DNA from: an uncultured Collinsella sp.
Lineage (GTDB): Bacteria > Actinomycetota > Coriobacteriia > Coriobacteriales > Coriobacteriaceae
Assembly: GCA_900551665.1 (NCBI GenBank)
Contig: URWW01000029.1
Span: 1 to 22,928, forward strand
Direction: 5' to 3'
Length of the DNA: 22,928 bases
Position numbers and translations under genes: made by a program. The notes below the pieces were generated by a model. The model made no database searches. It saw only the letters and a program-made list of their open reading frames with translations, and was not told the origin of the DNA. Shown here one piece after another: positions 6,412-12,938 of the stretch. Numbering within the stretch: the first letter of the stretch is position 1; the number at the start of each line of letters is the position of its first letter.

Positions 6412-7305
6412 ATGATCAATCTAACGCATACGCCGGGCGGCCTTTGCGGCTGCCCCAGTCGTCGAGCGGTGTTGCGCGCCCTCGCCTCCGTGACGGCGCT
6501 GGCGGGTGCCGGCGCACTGGCGGGCTGCGGCTCGACGGGCGCGGCGAATGGCTCGGCCCCCGCCGCGGGCTCCAAGCTCTCCGCCATCAAGGCTCGCGGT
6601 CAGCTCAACGCCGGTGTGAAGAAGGACGTTCCGGGATACGGGTACTACGACCCCGCCGCCCGCACCTATGCGGGCATGGAGATCGACCTGTGCTATCAGA
6701 TCGCGGCGGCCGTCTTCGACGTGACCTACGACGAGGCGCGTGAGCGCGAGCTCGTCTCCTTCACCGACGTCACGCCCAAGACCCGTGGCCCGCTCATCGA
6801 CAACGATCAGCTCGATGTGGTGTGCGCGACCTACACCATCACGCCCGAGCGCATTGAGAGCTGGGACTTCTCCACGCCCTACCGCACGGACTACGTGGGC
6901 CTCATGGTGAAGAAGCGCAGCGGCTTCACGCGTATCGCCGACCTCGACGGGCGAATCGTCGGCGTGAGCCAGGGCGCGACCACCCAGGGCCTCATCGAGC
7001 AGATGCTCAAGGACGAGGGCATCGATGCGCACCCCGAGTTCCTCGCGTTCTCGGGGTACCCCATCATCAAGAGCTCGCTGGATGCCGGCAATATCGATTG
7101 CTTCGCCATGGATCGCTCCACGTTGGCCGGATACATGAACGAGACGGTCGAGCTGCTCGAGCCTGAGGTGAAGTTCGGCGAGCAGAACTACGGCGTTGCC
7201 ACCAAGAAGGGTAGTGACCTGTCCGCGGTCGTGGACGAGTGCGTGCGCACGTGCGCGGCGAGCGGTTGGCTCGATGCCGAGATCGAGAAGTGGGGGTTGG
7301 TGTAA
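6412..7305 (+). CDS. Amino acid ABC transporter substrate-binding lipoprotein with Tat-like signal
   Basis: A 297-residue extracytoplasmic solute-binding protein of the family 3 (PAAT) type. The N-terminus has SRRAVLRALAS (Arg17-Arg18, a twin-arginine-like motif), a hydrophobic stretch and a lipobox LAGC with Cys39, so it is probably a lipidated protein tethered outside the membrane, perhaps exported folded by Tat. Mature-domain hallmarks include GMEIDLCYQIAAAVF, TYTITPERIESWDFSTPY and GVSQGATTQ, as in glutamate/glutamine-type binders. The frame is open from a GTG at 6406, but that overlaps the GAGGGG ribosome site; the ATG at 6412 has proper spacing and was chosen. It lies 15 bases after the ATPase stop and its own stop abuts the first permease start. 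The substrate is probably a polar amino acid; which one is unknown. Confidence 0.9.
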   Translation: MINLTHTPGGLCGCPSRRAVLRALASVTALAGAGALAGCGSTGAANGSAPAAGSKLSAIKARGQLNAGVKKDVPGYGYYDPAARTYAGMEIDLCYQIAAAVFDVTYDEARERELVSFTDVTPKTRGPLIDNDQLDVVCATYTITPERIESWDFSTPYRTDYVGLMVKKRSGFTRIADLDGRIVGVSQGATTQGLIEQMLKDEGIDAHPEFLAFSGYPIIKSSLDAGNIDCFAMDRSTLAGYMNETVELLEPEVKFGEQNYGVATKKGSDLSAVVDECVRTCAASGWLDAEIEKWGLV

Positions 7306-8091
7306 ATGCTCGAAGGACTGCTCGACCCCCGGCGCTGGGCGCTGACATTTGAGAATATGGGGCCGTTTTGGGAGGGCTTCGGCGTGACCCTTAAGGTCGT
7401 CGCCGCGGGCCTGGCCCTGGCCTTGCTGCTGGGTACGCTGCTCGGCGTGTTCTCCACCACGCGCTCGCGCATCTTGCGCGGCATTTCCCGCGTGTACGTC
7501 GAGTTCTATCAGAACACGCCGCTGCCGGTGCAGGTGTTGTTCATGTACATGGCCGGCCCGCAGTTCCTGCAGGTCGTGACGGGCGCCGCCCAACCCGTGC
7601 GCATCGCGCCGTTCGCCCTCGGCGCCCTCGGCGTGGGCCTCTATCATGCGGCGTATGTGGCCGAGGTCATCCGCACGGGCATCGAGGCCGTGCCGCGCGG
7701 CCAGATGGAGGCCGCTCAGAGCCAGGGCTTCTCGCGCCTGCAGACATACGCCTACATCGTGCTTCCCCAAACGTTCAAGATCATCTTGCCGCCCCTGTGC
7801 AACCAGGCGCTCAATCTGGTGAAGAACACCTCTGTGCTGGCGCTGGTGGCCGGCGGTGACCTTATGTATCGCTCCGATAACTTCGTGAGTCTGTACGGGT
7901 TCCTGCAGGGCTACATCGTCTGTTGTTTCATGTACTTCATCATCTGCTTCCCGATCGCCATGCTCGGCCAGTGGCTCGAGCGTCGCAGTAAGGCCCGCCC
8001 GCGTGCCAAGGTCATCCCCGGCGTGACGGATGTGGCGGGATCTTCGCCCGAGGGCGCCGCACGGCCTGCGACCGCCGGAAAGGAGGCGTAA
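7306..8091 (+). CDS. Amino acid ABC transporter permease (HisM/GltJ family), first
   Basis: A 261-residue integral membrane protein with about five hydrophobic segments. It carries the cytoplasmic coupling EAA loop EAAQSQGFSRLQTYAYIVLPQ, as expected for PAAT permeases. FYQNTPLPVQVLFMY, VGLYHAAYVAEVIRTGI and NTSVLALVAGGDLMY are family landmarks. The last ~35 residues form an Ala/Pro/Gly-rich hydrophilic tail beyond the usual end of the family. The ATG directly follows the TAA of the binding protein gene, with a GGGGG ribosome site inside that gene, so translation is likely coupled. It probably forms a heterodimer with the next permease. Confidence 0.93.
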   Translation: MLEGLLDPRRWALTFENMGPFWEGFGVTLKVVAAGLALALLLGTLLGVFSTTRSRILRGISRVYVEFYQNTPLPVQVLFMYMAGPQFLQVVTGAAQPVRIAPFALGALGVGLYHAAYVAEVIRTGIEAVPRGQMEAAQSQGFSRLQTYAYIVLPQTFKIILPPLCNQALNLVKNTSVLALVAGGDLMYRSDNFVSLYGFLQGYIVCCFMYFIICFPIAMLGQWLERRSKARPRAKVIPGVTDVAGSSPEGAARPATAGKEA

Positions 8092-8094
8092 CCG

Positions 8095-8733
8095 ATGGAG
8101 ATTTTCAACGCGACGAACCTCGTCTACATCTTGGGCGGCTTCATCAAGACCATCGAGATCTCGGTGCTGTCCATCATCTGCTCCATTGTGGTGGGCACGG
8201 TGCTCGCGCTCATCAAGAGCTACGGCCCCCGTCCGCTGCGCTGGCTCGTGAGCGCCTACATTGAGCTGTTCCGCTGCACACCGAATCTGCTGTGGATCCT
8301 GTTCATCTACTTCACCGTGCAGGGCATCGACATCTTCATCTCGACGCTCGCGTTCGCGCTGTTCACGAGCGCCGTCATGGCCGAGATCGTGCGTGCGGGC
8401 CTGAACGCCGTGCCCGCTGGACAGTTCGAGGCGGCGCAGAGTCAGGGTTTTGGCTTCTTTGCCACGATGCGCTACATCATCCTGCCGCAGACTTTCCGCA
8501 TCATCACGCCCGCTCTGTTCGGTCAGTGCACGACGGTCATCAAGGACAGCTCCTACCTGTCGGGCATCAACGTTGCCGAGTTCATGTACACCACCAATGT
8601 CGTGATGGCCCATGCCGTCTCGCTCGACCAGGTGCTCATGCTGTACGGCTTCGTGTTCGCGCTGTATTTCGCCCTGAACTTTGGCATCTCGCTGTTGGTT
8701 CGTCGTTATCAGCGCAAGGTTGCGGCCGCATAG
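8095..8733 (+). CDS. Amino acid ABC transporter permease (HisM/GltK family), second
   Basis: A 212-residue permease, close to the usual family length, with about five membrane segments and the EAA loop EAAQSQGFGFFATMRYIILPQ. YIELFRCTPNLLWILFIYF and SAVMAEIVRAGLNAVP are typical. The ATG lies three bases after the previous stop, with a strong ribosome site AAAGGAGG just upstream. It is the last gene of the operon; a terminator hairpin begins 11 bases after its stop. The two permeases resemble each other in the coupling loop and presumably pair to form the translocation pore. Confidence 0.93.
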   Translation: MEIFNATNLVYILGGFIKTIEISVLSIICSIVVGTVLALIKSYGPRPLRWLVSAYIELFRCTPNLLWILFIYFTVQGIDIFISTLAFALFTSAVMAEIVRAGLNAVPAGQFEAAQSQGFGFFATMRYIILPQTFRIITPALFGQCTTVIKDSSYLSGINVAEFMYTTNVVMAHAVSLDQVLMLYGFVFALYFALNFGISLLVRRYQRKVAAA

Positions 8734-8744
8734 GGCCAAAAGAG

Positions 8745-8780
8745 GCGTCGCCGGCCCACGAGGGCGGGCGACGCATTTTC
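8745..8780 (+). terminator. Intrinsic terminator of the ABC operon
   Basis: GCGTCGC (8745-8751) pairs with GCGACGC (8768-8774). The inner part GCCC-ACGA-GGGC also pairs. ATTTTC follows at 8775-8780. It sits right after the second permease stop. Confidence 0.8.
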
Positions 8781-8851
8781 TGCGGCGGGCGTGCCATGGG
8801 CCCGGTTCCGCCGACCATCAAACGCAAACCCTTCGTACCTGGGAGGTAGCA

Positions 8852-9562
8852 ATGGGTTTTCTGAAAGATATGCACGAGCGCAGGATCGCGGCGGCGCAGG
8901 AGGCGCGCGCCGGTCAGCCCGTCGTGATCACCATCGCGCGCGATTACGGCGCCGAGGGCCACGAGATCGGCAAGATGCTCTCCATGGAGTTGGGCATCCC
9001 GCTTTACGACAACGAGTTGCTGGTCCGTTCCGCCGCGCGCAGCGGCGAGGCGCTCGACAAGGTGGCCGCCTACGATGAGCGCATGGCTGCCGAGTTCATG
9101 GCGTTCCTGCCCGACCGCGCGGATTCGCGCACCATCTCCGACCGCCTGTTCAAATCGATGGCCCAGGTGATTGTCGATCTTGCCTCCACACGCAGCTGCA
9201 TTATCGAGGGGCGTCTGTCCGACTACTTGCTTCGCAACAATCCCAATCACATCGCGGTGCTCGTGACCGCCCCCTTCGACGCCCGCGTTGAGATCGTGCG
9301 TGCCAAGCGCGGTCTGGACAAGCGCGCCGGCGCCAAGCTCGTGCGCGAGATGCAGCATGCCCGTGAGGCGTTTTACAAGCGCTACTCCGCTGGCAAGTGG
9401 AAGATGACGGACGGCAAGGACATCGTGGTCAACCGAGCCAAGCTTGGTCGCCAGGGGTGCGTCGACGTGATCGCCGCCGCGTATCGCTTCAAGCTCGCCG
9501 AGGTGGGCCAGGCCCCCGCGTCCGTTGTCGCTGGCGAGCTCGAAACCGGCGACCTCGGGTAG
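8852..9562 (+). CDS. Cytidylate kinase-like family protein
   Basis: A 236-residue protein of the cytidylate kinase-like family (PF13189 type), distinct from the essential Cmk. Seen: VVITIARDYGAEGHEIGKMLSMELGIPLYDNELL (residues ~24-57), where the family's modified nucleotide-binding loop lies; a CIIEGRLSDYLL motif like the (I/V)xxGR step of nucleoside monophosphate kinases; and HIAVLVTAPFDARVE with a following Arg/Lys-rich lid. The substrate is not known for this subfamily; a phosphotransfer role on a nucleotide is inferred. The ATG has GGGAGGT eight bases upstream, and an open frame back to 8681 runs through the preceding terminator and is disregarded. It is a single gene between the ABC operon terminator and the Hsp20 leader. 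Confidence 0.85.
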   Translation: MGFLKDMHERRIAAAQEARAGQPVVITIARDYGAEGHEIGKMLSMELGIPLYDNELLVRSAARSGEALDKVAAYDERMAAEFMAFLPDRADSRTISDRLFKSMAQVIVDLASTRSCIIEGRLSDYLLRNNPNHIAVLVTAPFDARVEIVRAKRGLDKRAGAKLVREMQHAREAFYKRYSAGKWKMTDGKDIVVNRAKLGRQGCVDVIAAAYRFKLAEVGQAPASVVAGELETGDLG

Positions 9563-9753
9563 GCGGAGATAGACCTTAGTCAGTCAGACTTAGATTTGAT
9601 GACAATGTGACGCTTAAAAAACTTGCGCAGACGTGAATAGCCTTGCGCGCGGCGGGCATAACGTGAGTGTCAAACAACGGCACGCACCCCGCAGGGCGCG
9701 CGCGAGGCGTGCGGGCACGGTGCCCCACGCGTATCACGAAGGAGTGATCGAGT
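9563..9753 (+). promoter_or_regulatory. Hsp20 leader: direct repeats and GC-rich structured 5' region
   Basis: The first half is AT-rich and holds two copies of CTTGCGC (9622-9628 and 9642-9648), exactly 20 bases (two helical turns) apart, and a pair of CTTAG words. The second half is GC-rich and could fold (GGCAC...GTGCC and CCCGC...GCGGG arms near 9678-9725). No CIRCE inverted repeat or full HAIR (CTTGAGT-N7-ACTCAAG) site was found. Heat-shock control is expected for the gene, but the operator cannot be named. Confidence 0.3.
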
Positions 9754-10185
9754 ATGGCTATGGTTCCGTATCGTCAGGGTTATGGCGTCCTCCCCGTGTC
9801 CACCAACTCTCTGTTCGACATCTTCGACGACATGATGGACATTCCGCGCACCGCTCTCGCCACCAAGGCGTTCCCCATCGACGTTGAGGACAAAGGCGAT
9901 TCCTACGAGGTCAAGGCCTATCTCACCGGCGTTACCAAGGACGATTTGGACGTCGAGCTCAATGAGGGTCGCCTGTCCATCTCCGTGACCGTCGAGGAGA
10001 AGGAGGAGGACAAGAACAAGAACTACCTCCAGCGCGAGTTCACCGCGTACTCCGCCACGCGCGGCGTCTATCTCAAGGATGCGGCCTGCGAGGGCCTGTC
10101 CGCCACGTTCGCCGATGGCGTGTTGACCGTCACGGTTCCCAAGTTCGTGGAGAAGAAGAACGTCACCAAGATCGCAATCGACTAG
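9754..10185 (+). CDS. Small heat shock protein, Hsp20/alpha-crystallin family
   Basis: A 143-residue ATP-independent chaperone that holds unfolding proteins. The alpha-crystallin domain spans about residues 38-130: FPIDVEDKGDSYEVKAYLTGV at its start and the hallmark GVLTVTVPK at 122-130. The short tail has an IAI motif (140-142) matching the oligomer-locking I-x-I signature. A hydrophobic N-terminal arm (NSLFDIFDDMM) fits the family. The ATG has AAGGAG at 9739-9744. It is monocistronic: a structured leader lies upstream and a strong intrinsic terminator begins 26 bases downstream. Confidence 0.95.
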   Translation: MAMVPYRQGYGVLPVSTNSLFDIFDDMMDIPRTALATKAFPIDVEDKGDSYEVKAYLTGVTKDDLDVELNEGRLSISVTVEEKEEDKNKNYLQREFTAYSATRGVYLKDAACEGLSATFADGVLTVTVPKFVEKKNVTKIAID

Positions 10186-10210
10186 CGCGCTGCGTCAAAC
10201 GTTCCTGTCA

Positions 10211-10245
10211 CGCCCCGGAAGCCATGGGTTTCCGGGGCGTTTTTG
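10211..10245 (+). terminator. Intrinsic terminator after Hsp20
   Basis: CGCCCCGGAA (10211-10220) and TTCCGGGGCG (10230-10239) form a perfect 10-bp stem with a 9-base loop, followed by five T at 10240-10244. A textbook terminator. Confidence 0.95.
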
Positions 10246-10332
10246 TGCCCGATCGCCGCCTCATGGGCATGCCCGTCGATTCCCATGCGGGGAACAGAAA
10301 AAATGGATGAAACGGCCACACATTGGTCGTAC

Positions 10333-10352
10333 TTTGCCGTAACTACGGCAAA
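10333..10352. promoter_or_regulatory. Operator site 1: TTTGCC-N8-GGCAAA palindrome
   Basis: TTTGCCGTAACTACGGCAAA is a perfect 8-4-8 palindrome, 78 bases before the ATG of the 165-residue membrane protein. The same core recurs at 11109-11128 and 16536-16555. A -10-like TAAATG lies at 10371-10376, so the palindrome sits at and just upstream of where the -35 would be. This position would suit an activator. Confidence 0.7.
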
Positions 10353-10430
10353 CGTTGTGGTAAATCACCATAAATGCCGACGATACACTATGTCCCGCAA
10401 AAATTGGCACACCAAGAGGGAAGGGTCAGC

Positions 10431-10928
10431 ATGGCTGCAGAAACCAAGGAATTCAAGAGCTATCTCGCCAACAAGTGCATCATCGGTTACGGCATCATCA
10501 ACGGTATCGTCAACGCGGCGATCTTCTTCGGCATGAACGCCTCCAACCCCGACGTGACCTTCGCCGCCGGCAAGGTCGTTGAGGAGATCGTCCTTACCGG
10601 CGCTCTGCTGGGCCTCATCCTGACCTGGTGCGTTGTTCCGCTCACCAAGATGGATCTGCGCAAGAACGTCTATAAGGCCGACGCCGATCGCAACGGCATC
10701 ATCGCCAAGCTCCCCGGCGGTGCCATCACCCTGTCCATCCCCGTGGGCATCATCGCGGCCGTGGTCGCCGGCGCCCTGGCCTGGGTCTTCACCATGTTCC
10801 TGCCCATGCCCCTCACCCGCACCGGCATGATGATCTTCAAGGGTTGCATGTGCGCCGTCGTCGGTGCCCTGTCCGGCTACATCGTCGTGACCCGCACCAC
10901 CGCCGGCTTCGAGCCCGAGTCCAAGTAA
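10431..10928 (+). CDS. Small four-helix integral membrane protein, unknown function
   Basis: A 165-residue protein I do not recognise. Four hydrophobic segments are visible at about residues 17-35, 50-70, 98-123 and 133-154. A charged loop (KMDLRKNVYKADADRNG, 73-89) lies between helices 2 and 3, and a short hydrophilic tail ends in EPESK. There is no signal peptide cleavage site. The frame is open from 10374, but the ATG at 10431 follows a purine-rich AAGAGGGAAGGG ribosome site and begins the protein-like sequence. Codon use is extremely C-rich at third positions, as in the next MFS gene, which suggests high expression. It has its own promoter region with operator site 1, and a terminator follows, so it is a separate transcript that probably shares control with the MFS-amidohydrolase operon. 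Confidence 0.8.
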   Translation: MAAETKEFKSYLANKCIIGYGIINGIVNAAIFFGMNASNPDVTFAAGKVVEEIVLTGALLGLILTWCVVPLTKMDLRKNVYKADADRNGIIAKLPGGAITLSIPVGIIAAVVAGALAWVFTMFLPMPLTRTGMMIFKGCMCAVVGALSGYIVVTRTTAGFEPESK

Positions 10929-11025
10929 CTCGCGACCTCAATGTTTTCCACACGCGGACCGCGGAGAAGAAGCCGCGGTTCGCGCTTAGGGAGGCGGCCC
11001 CCACACCCGCCCCTCTTTTCCACGA

Positions 11026-11059
11026 CCCCCATGTGCCGAAAGGCGCGTGGGGGCTTTTT
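11026..11059 (+). terminator. Intrinsic terminator after the small membrane protein gene
   Basis: CCCCCATGTGCC, a GAAA loop and GGCGCGTGGGGG form a long stem with wobble pairs in the middle, directly followed by CTTTTT (11054-11059). Confidence 0.85.
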
Positions 11060-11108
11060 CATGCCGTGGGCAAAGCCGCGTCAACGCATATGGATGAATC
11101 GTCAACAC

Positions 11109-11128
11109 TTTGCCGTTATTACGGCAGA
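11109..11128. promoter_or_regulatory. Operator site 2: TTTGCC-N8-GGCAGA palindrome
   Basis: TTTGCCGTTATTACGGCAGA matches site 1 at 16 of 20 positions and also shares the flanks (AC before, CG after). It lies 193 bases before the MFS start codon. A -10-like TTTAGA at 11148-11153 sits 39 bases from the start of the palindrome; in site 1 the corresponding distance is 38. Confidence 0.7.
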
Positions 11129-11321
11129 CGTCCTGCTCGATAGTGTGTTTAGAGCGGCGTATTCTCGGGACGATTCAAACGTCGCGAACGTGATTTGGAC
11201 GCTTCCGCGGGAATAAGGGGACCTGCGGTGGTTCGCATGGGAGCATGCGCGCGATCTGGTCGGGGCGTGTCAGTGCAAGGGAAGGGCAAGGGGCCCTTCT
11301 CGCAGAAGAAAGGAAGATGCA

Positions 11322-12932
11322 ATGGCGTCTACTGCTGTCAAGGAGGAGGGCAAGGAGAAATTTCTCGTTCTCCCGATTCTCGTCCTGATTCTCGCCCAGA
11401 TGGGCACTTCGGGTGATAACGGCGCCCTGTCGCTCGCCGCCACCGCCCTCACCACCGATCTCGGCGCGACCGTCGCCGACATCCAGCTCGCCAACATGGT
11501 GTACTCCCTCATGGCCGGCGCCTTCATGATCGCCGGCGGCATGATGGGTACAATCATCGGCTGGAAGAAGAACTTCCGCATGGGCGCCCTCATGTGCGCC
11601 GCCGGTGAGGTCGTCCTCGCCATGGCCCCGAACATGGCCGTCTTCATCTGGGGTGGCCGCACCCTCGTCGGCTTCGGCGCCTCCTTCATGATTCCGTCCG
11701 TCCTGGGCCTGGTTCCCAAAATCTACCACGGCAAGAACCGCGTTCTCGCGTTCGGCTGCATCGGCGCCGCCTCCGGCCTCTCCGCGCTGCTCCCGCTGCT
11801 GCTCTCCATCGTGCTGATGTCCTTCGGCATGCGCGTGACCTTCTTCGTGCTCGCCGCCTACTTCGCCATCGTCTTCCTGCTCTCCTTCAAGCTTCCGGAG
11901 ATCGAGCAGAACGACGGCAAGCTCAAGTTCGACGGCATCGGCGTCGCCCTCGCCGCCCTCGGCCTGTTCCTGTTCCTCGTCGGCGTCTCCCGCATCTCCG
12001 CTTGGGGCCTGATCGAGCCCTTCGCCGCCTGCCCCTTCACCATCTTCGGTATCTCCCCCTGCCTGCCCATGGCCGCCCTCGGCCTCGTGATCCTGGCCAT
12101 CATGGTCAAGGTCGAGAAGGGCGTCGAGGAGAAGAACGGCTTCGCCCTGCTGCCCCAGTCCTTCCTGAAGACCCCGCAGGTGCTCGCCGGCCTCGCCGCC
12201 TCCGCCATCACCTTCTTCTTCATGGGCGTCCAGTCCATCCTCATGGCCCCCTACCTGCAGCTCGTCGCCGGTTGGTCCCCGGCCATCGTCGGCGTGCTCT
12301 CCATCGTCGTCGGCATTCCGACCTTCGCCTTCTCCATCGGCATCCCCAAGTGGCTGCCTAATGCCAGCCCCCGCCGCGTCATCGAGGTCGGCTACATCGT
12401 CCTGGCCGCAGCGCTCGCCGTCATGGCCTTCTCCGTGACCCTCGACTCCGCCTCCCTGCCCGGCATCGTCGTCGGCTGCATCCTCGCCGGTTCCGGCGCG
12501 GGTATCGTCTCCGCCCAGGCCAACAACGTCGTTGCCCTGGCCGTGAACGAGCGCGACGCCGCCCAGTCCGGTGGCATCCAGACCACCATGCGCAACGTGG
12601 GCCAGGCCATCGGCATCGCCCTGCTCGGCGCCGTCCTGCTCTTCGGCATCACCAACAACGTCATCGACGGTGCTAAGAACGACGACCGCATCTCCGAGGC
12701 CACCGTCGCCGCCATCTCCGAGCGCAATATCGACCTCACCTCCGATGAGGCCTTCCGCGCCTCCATCCAGGACATCGATATGTCCGAGTCCGAGCGCGAC
12801 GCCCTCGTCGAGGTCAATGCTGAGGCTCGCTTCAACTCCACCCGCTTCGCCTACGGCGTCGGCGCGGTCATCATCCTTCTCGGCCTGCTGACCACCCCCG
12901 CCATCAAGATCTTCAAGAAGGAAGAGGCGTAA
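11322..12932 (+). CDS. MFS transporter, DHA2-like 14-helix family (paralogue of 16637-18283)
   Basis: A 536-residue integral membrane transporter of the major facilitator superfamily with about 14 hydrophobic segments, as in drug:H+ antiporter-2 proteins. LAQMGTSGDNGALSLAATAL, the short GWKKNF loop (the usual G-x-K/R motif A position) and GGRTLVGFGASFMIPSVLG are seen. The ATG follows AAGGAAGA. Six bases separate its stop from the amidohydrolase gene, so the two are one operon and the transporter probably moves that enzyme's substrate or product. It is clearly related along its length to the second MFS protein: both have VAD(I/V)QLAN(M/T)VY(S/A)LMAG and (V/L)SRISAWG. A polar 60-residue segment lies before the last helix. 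Codon use is strongly C-ending. Import and export cannot be told apart from sequence. Confidence 0.9.
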   Translation: MASTAVKEEGKEKFLVLPILVLILAQMGTSGDNGALSLAATALTTDLGATVADIQLANMVYSLMAGAFMIAGGMMGTIIGWKKNFRMGALMCAAGEVVLAMAPNMAVFIWGGRTLVGFGASFMIPSVLGLVPKIYHGKNRVLAFGCIGAASGLSALLPLLLSIVLMSFGMRVTFFVLAAYFAIVFLLSFKLPEIEQNDGKLKFDGIGVALAALGLFLFLVGVSRISAWGLIEPFAACPFTIFGISPCLPMAALGLVILAIMVKVEKGVEEKNGFALLPQSFLKTPQVLAGLAASAITFFFMGVQSILMAPYLQLVAGWSPAIVGVLSIVVGIPTFAFSIGIPKWLPNASPRRVIEVGYIVLAAALAVMAFSVTLDSASLPGIVVGCILAGSGAGIVSAQANNVVALAVNERDAAQSGGIQTTMRNVGQAIGIALLGAVLLFGITNNVIDGAKNDDRISEATVAAISERNIDLTSDEAFRASIQDIDMSESERDALVEVNAEARFNSTRFAYGVGAVIILLGLLTTPAIKIFKKEEA

Positions 12933-12938
12933 TTCGTC

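Larger units (their letters stand above)
10929..11321 (+). other. 393-bp gene-free stretch: terminator, operator and MFS leader
   Basis: Contents in order: a long GC-rich stem, CGCGGACCGCGG (10953-10964) with CCGCGGTTCGCG (10973-10984), with no T-run; a strong terminator at 11026-11059; operator site 2 at 11109-11128; and a ~190-base leader with a short GACG/CGTC dyad and a GAAGGGC/GCCCTTC hairpin (11281-11299) about 20 bases before the MFS start codon. A short frame in the leader shows no coding character. Confidence 0.6.

Noticed and set aside
10320..10352. Operator site 1 as a distant copy of the 71-bp hairpin repeat (both contain GGTCGT and TTTGCC)
   Set aside because: The palindrome spacing is different (8 bases between arms versus 13-15), the 71-bp linker is absent, and sites 2 and 3 lack the GGTCG arm. 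I treat the shared words as chance.
11281..11299. RNA antiterminator (RAT) target for a BglG-type antiterminator in the MFS leader
   Set aside because: The GAAGGGC/GCCCTTC hairpin has no overlapping terminator with a T-run, and the nearby regulator has N-terminal DNA-binding helix-turn-helix domains, not an RNA-binding CAT domain.
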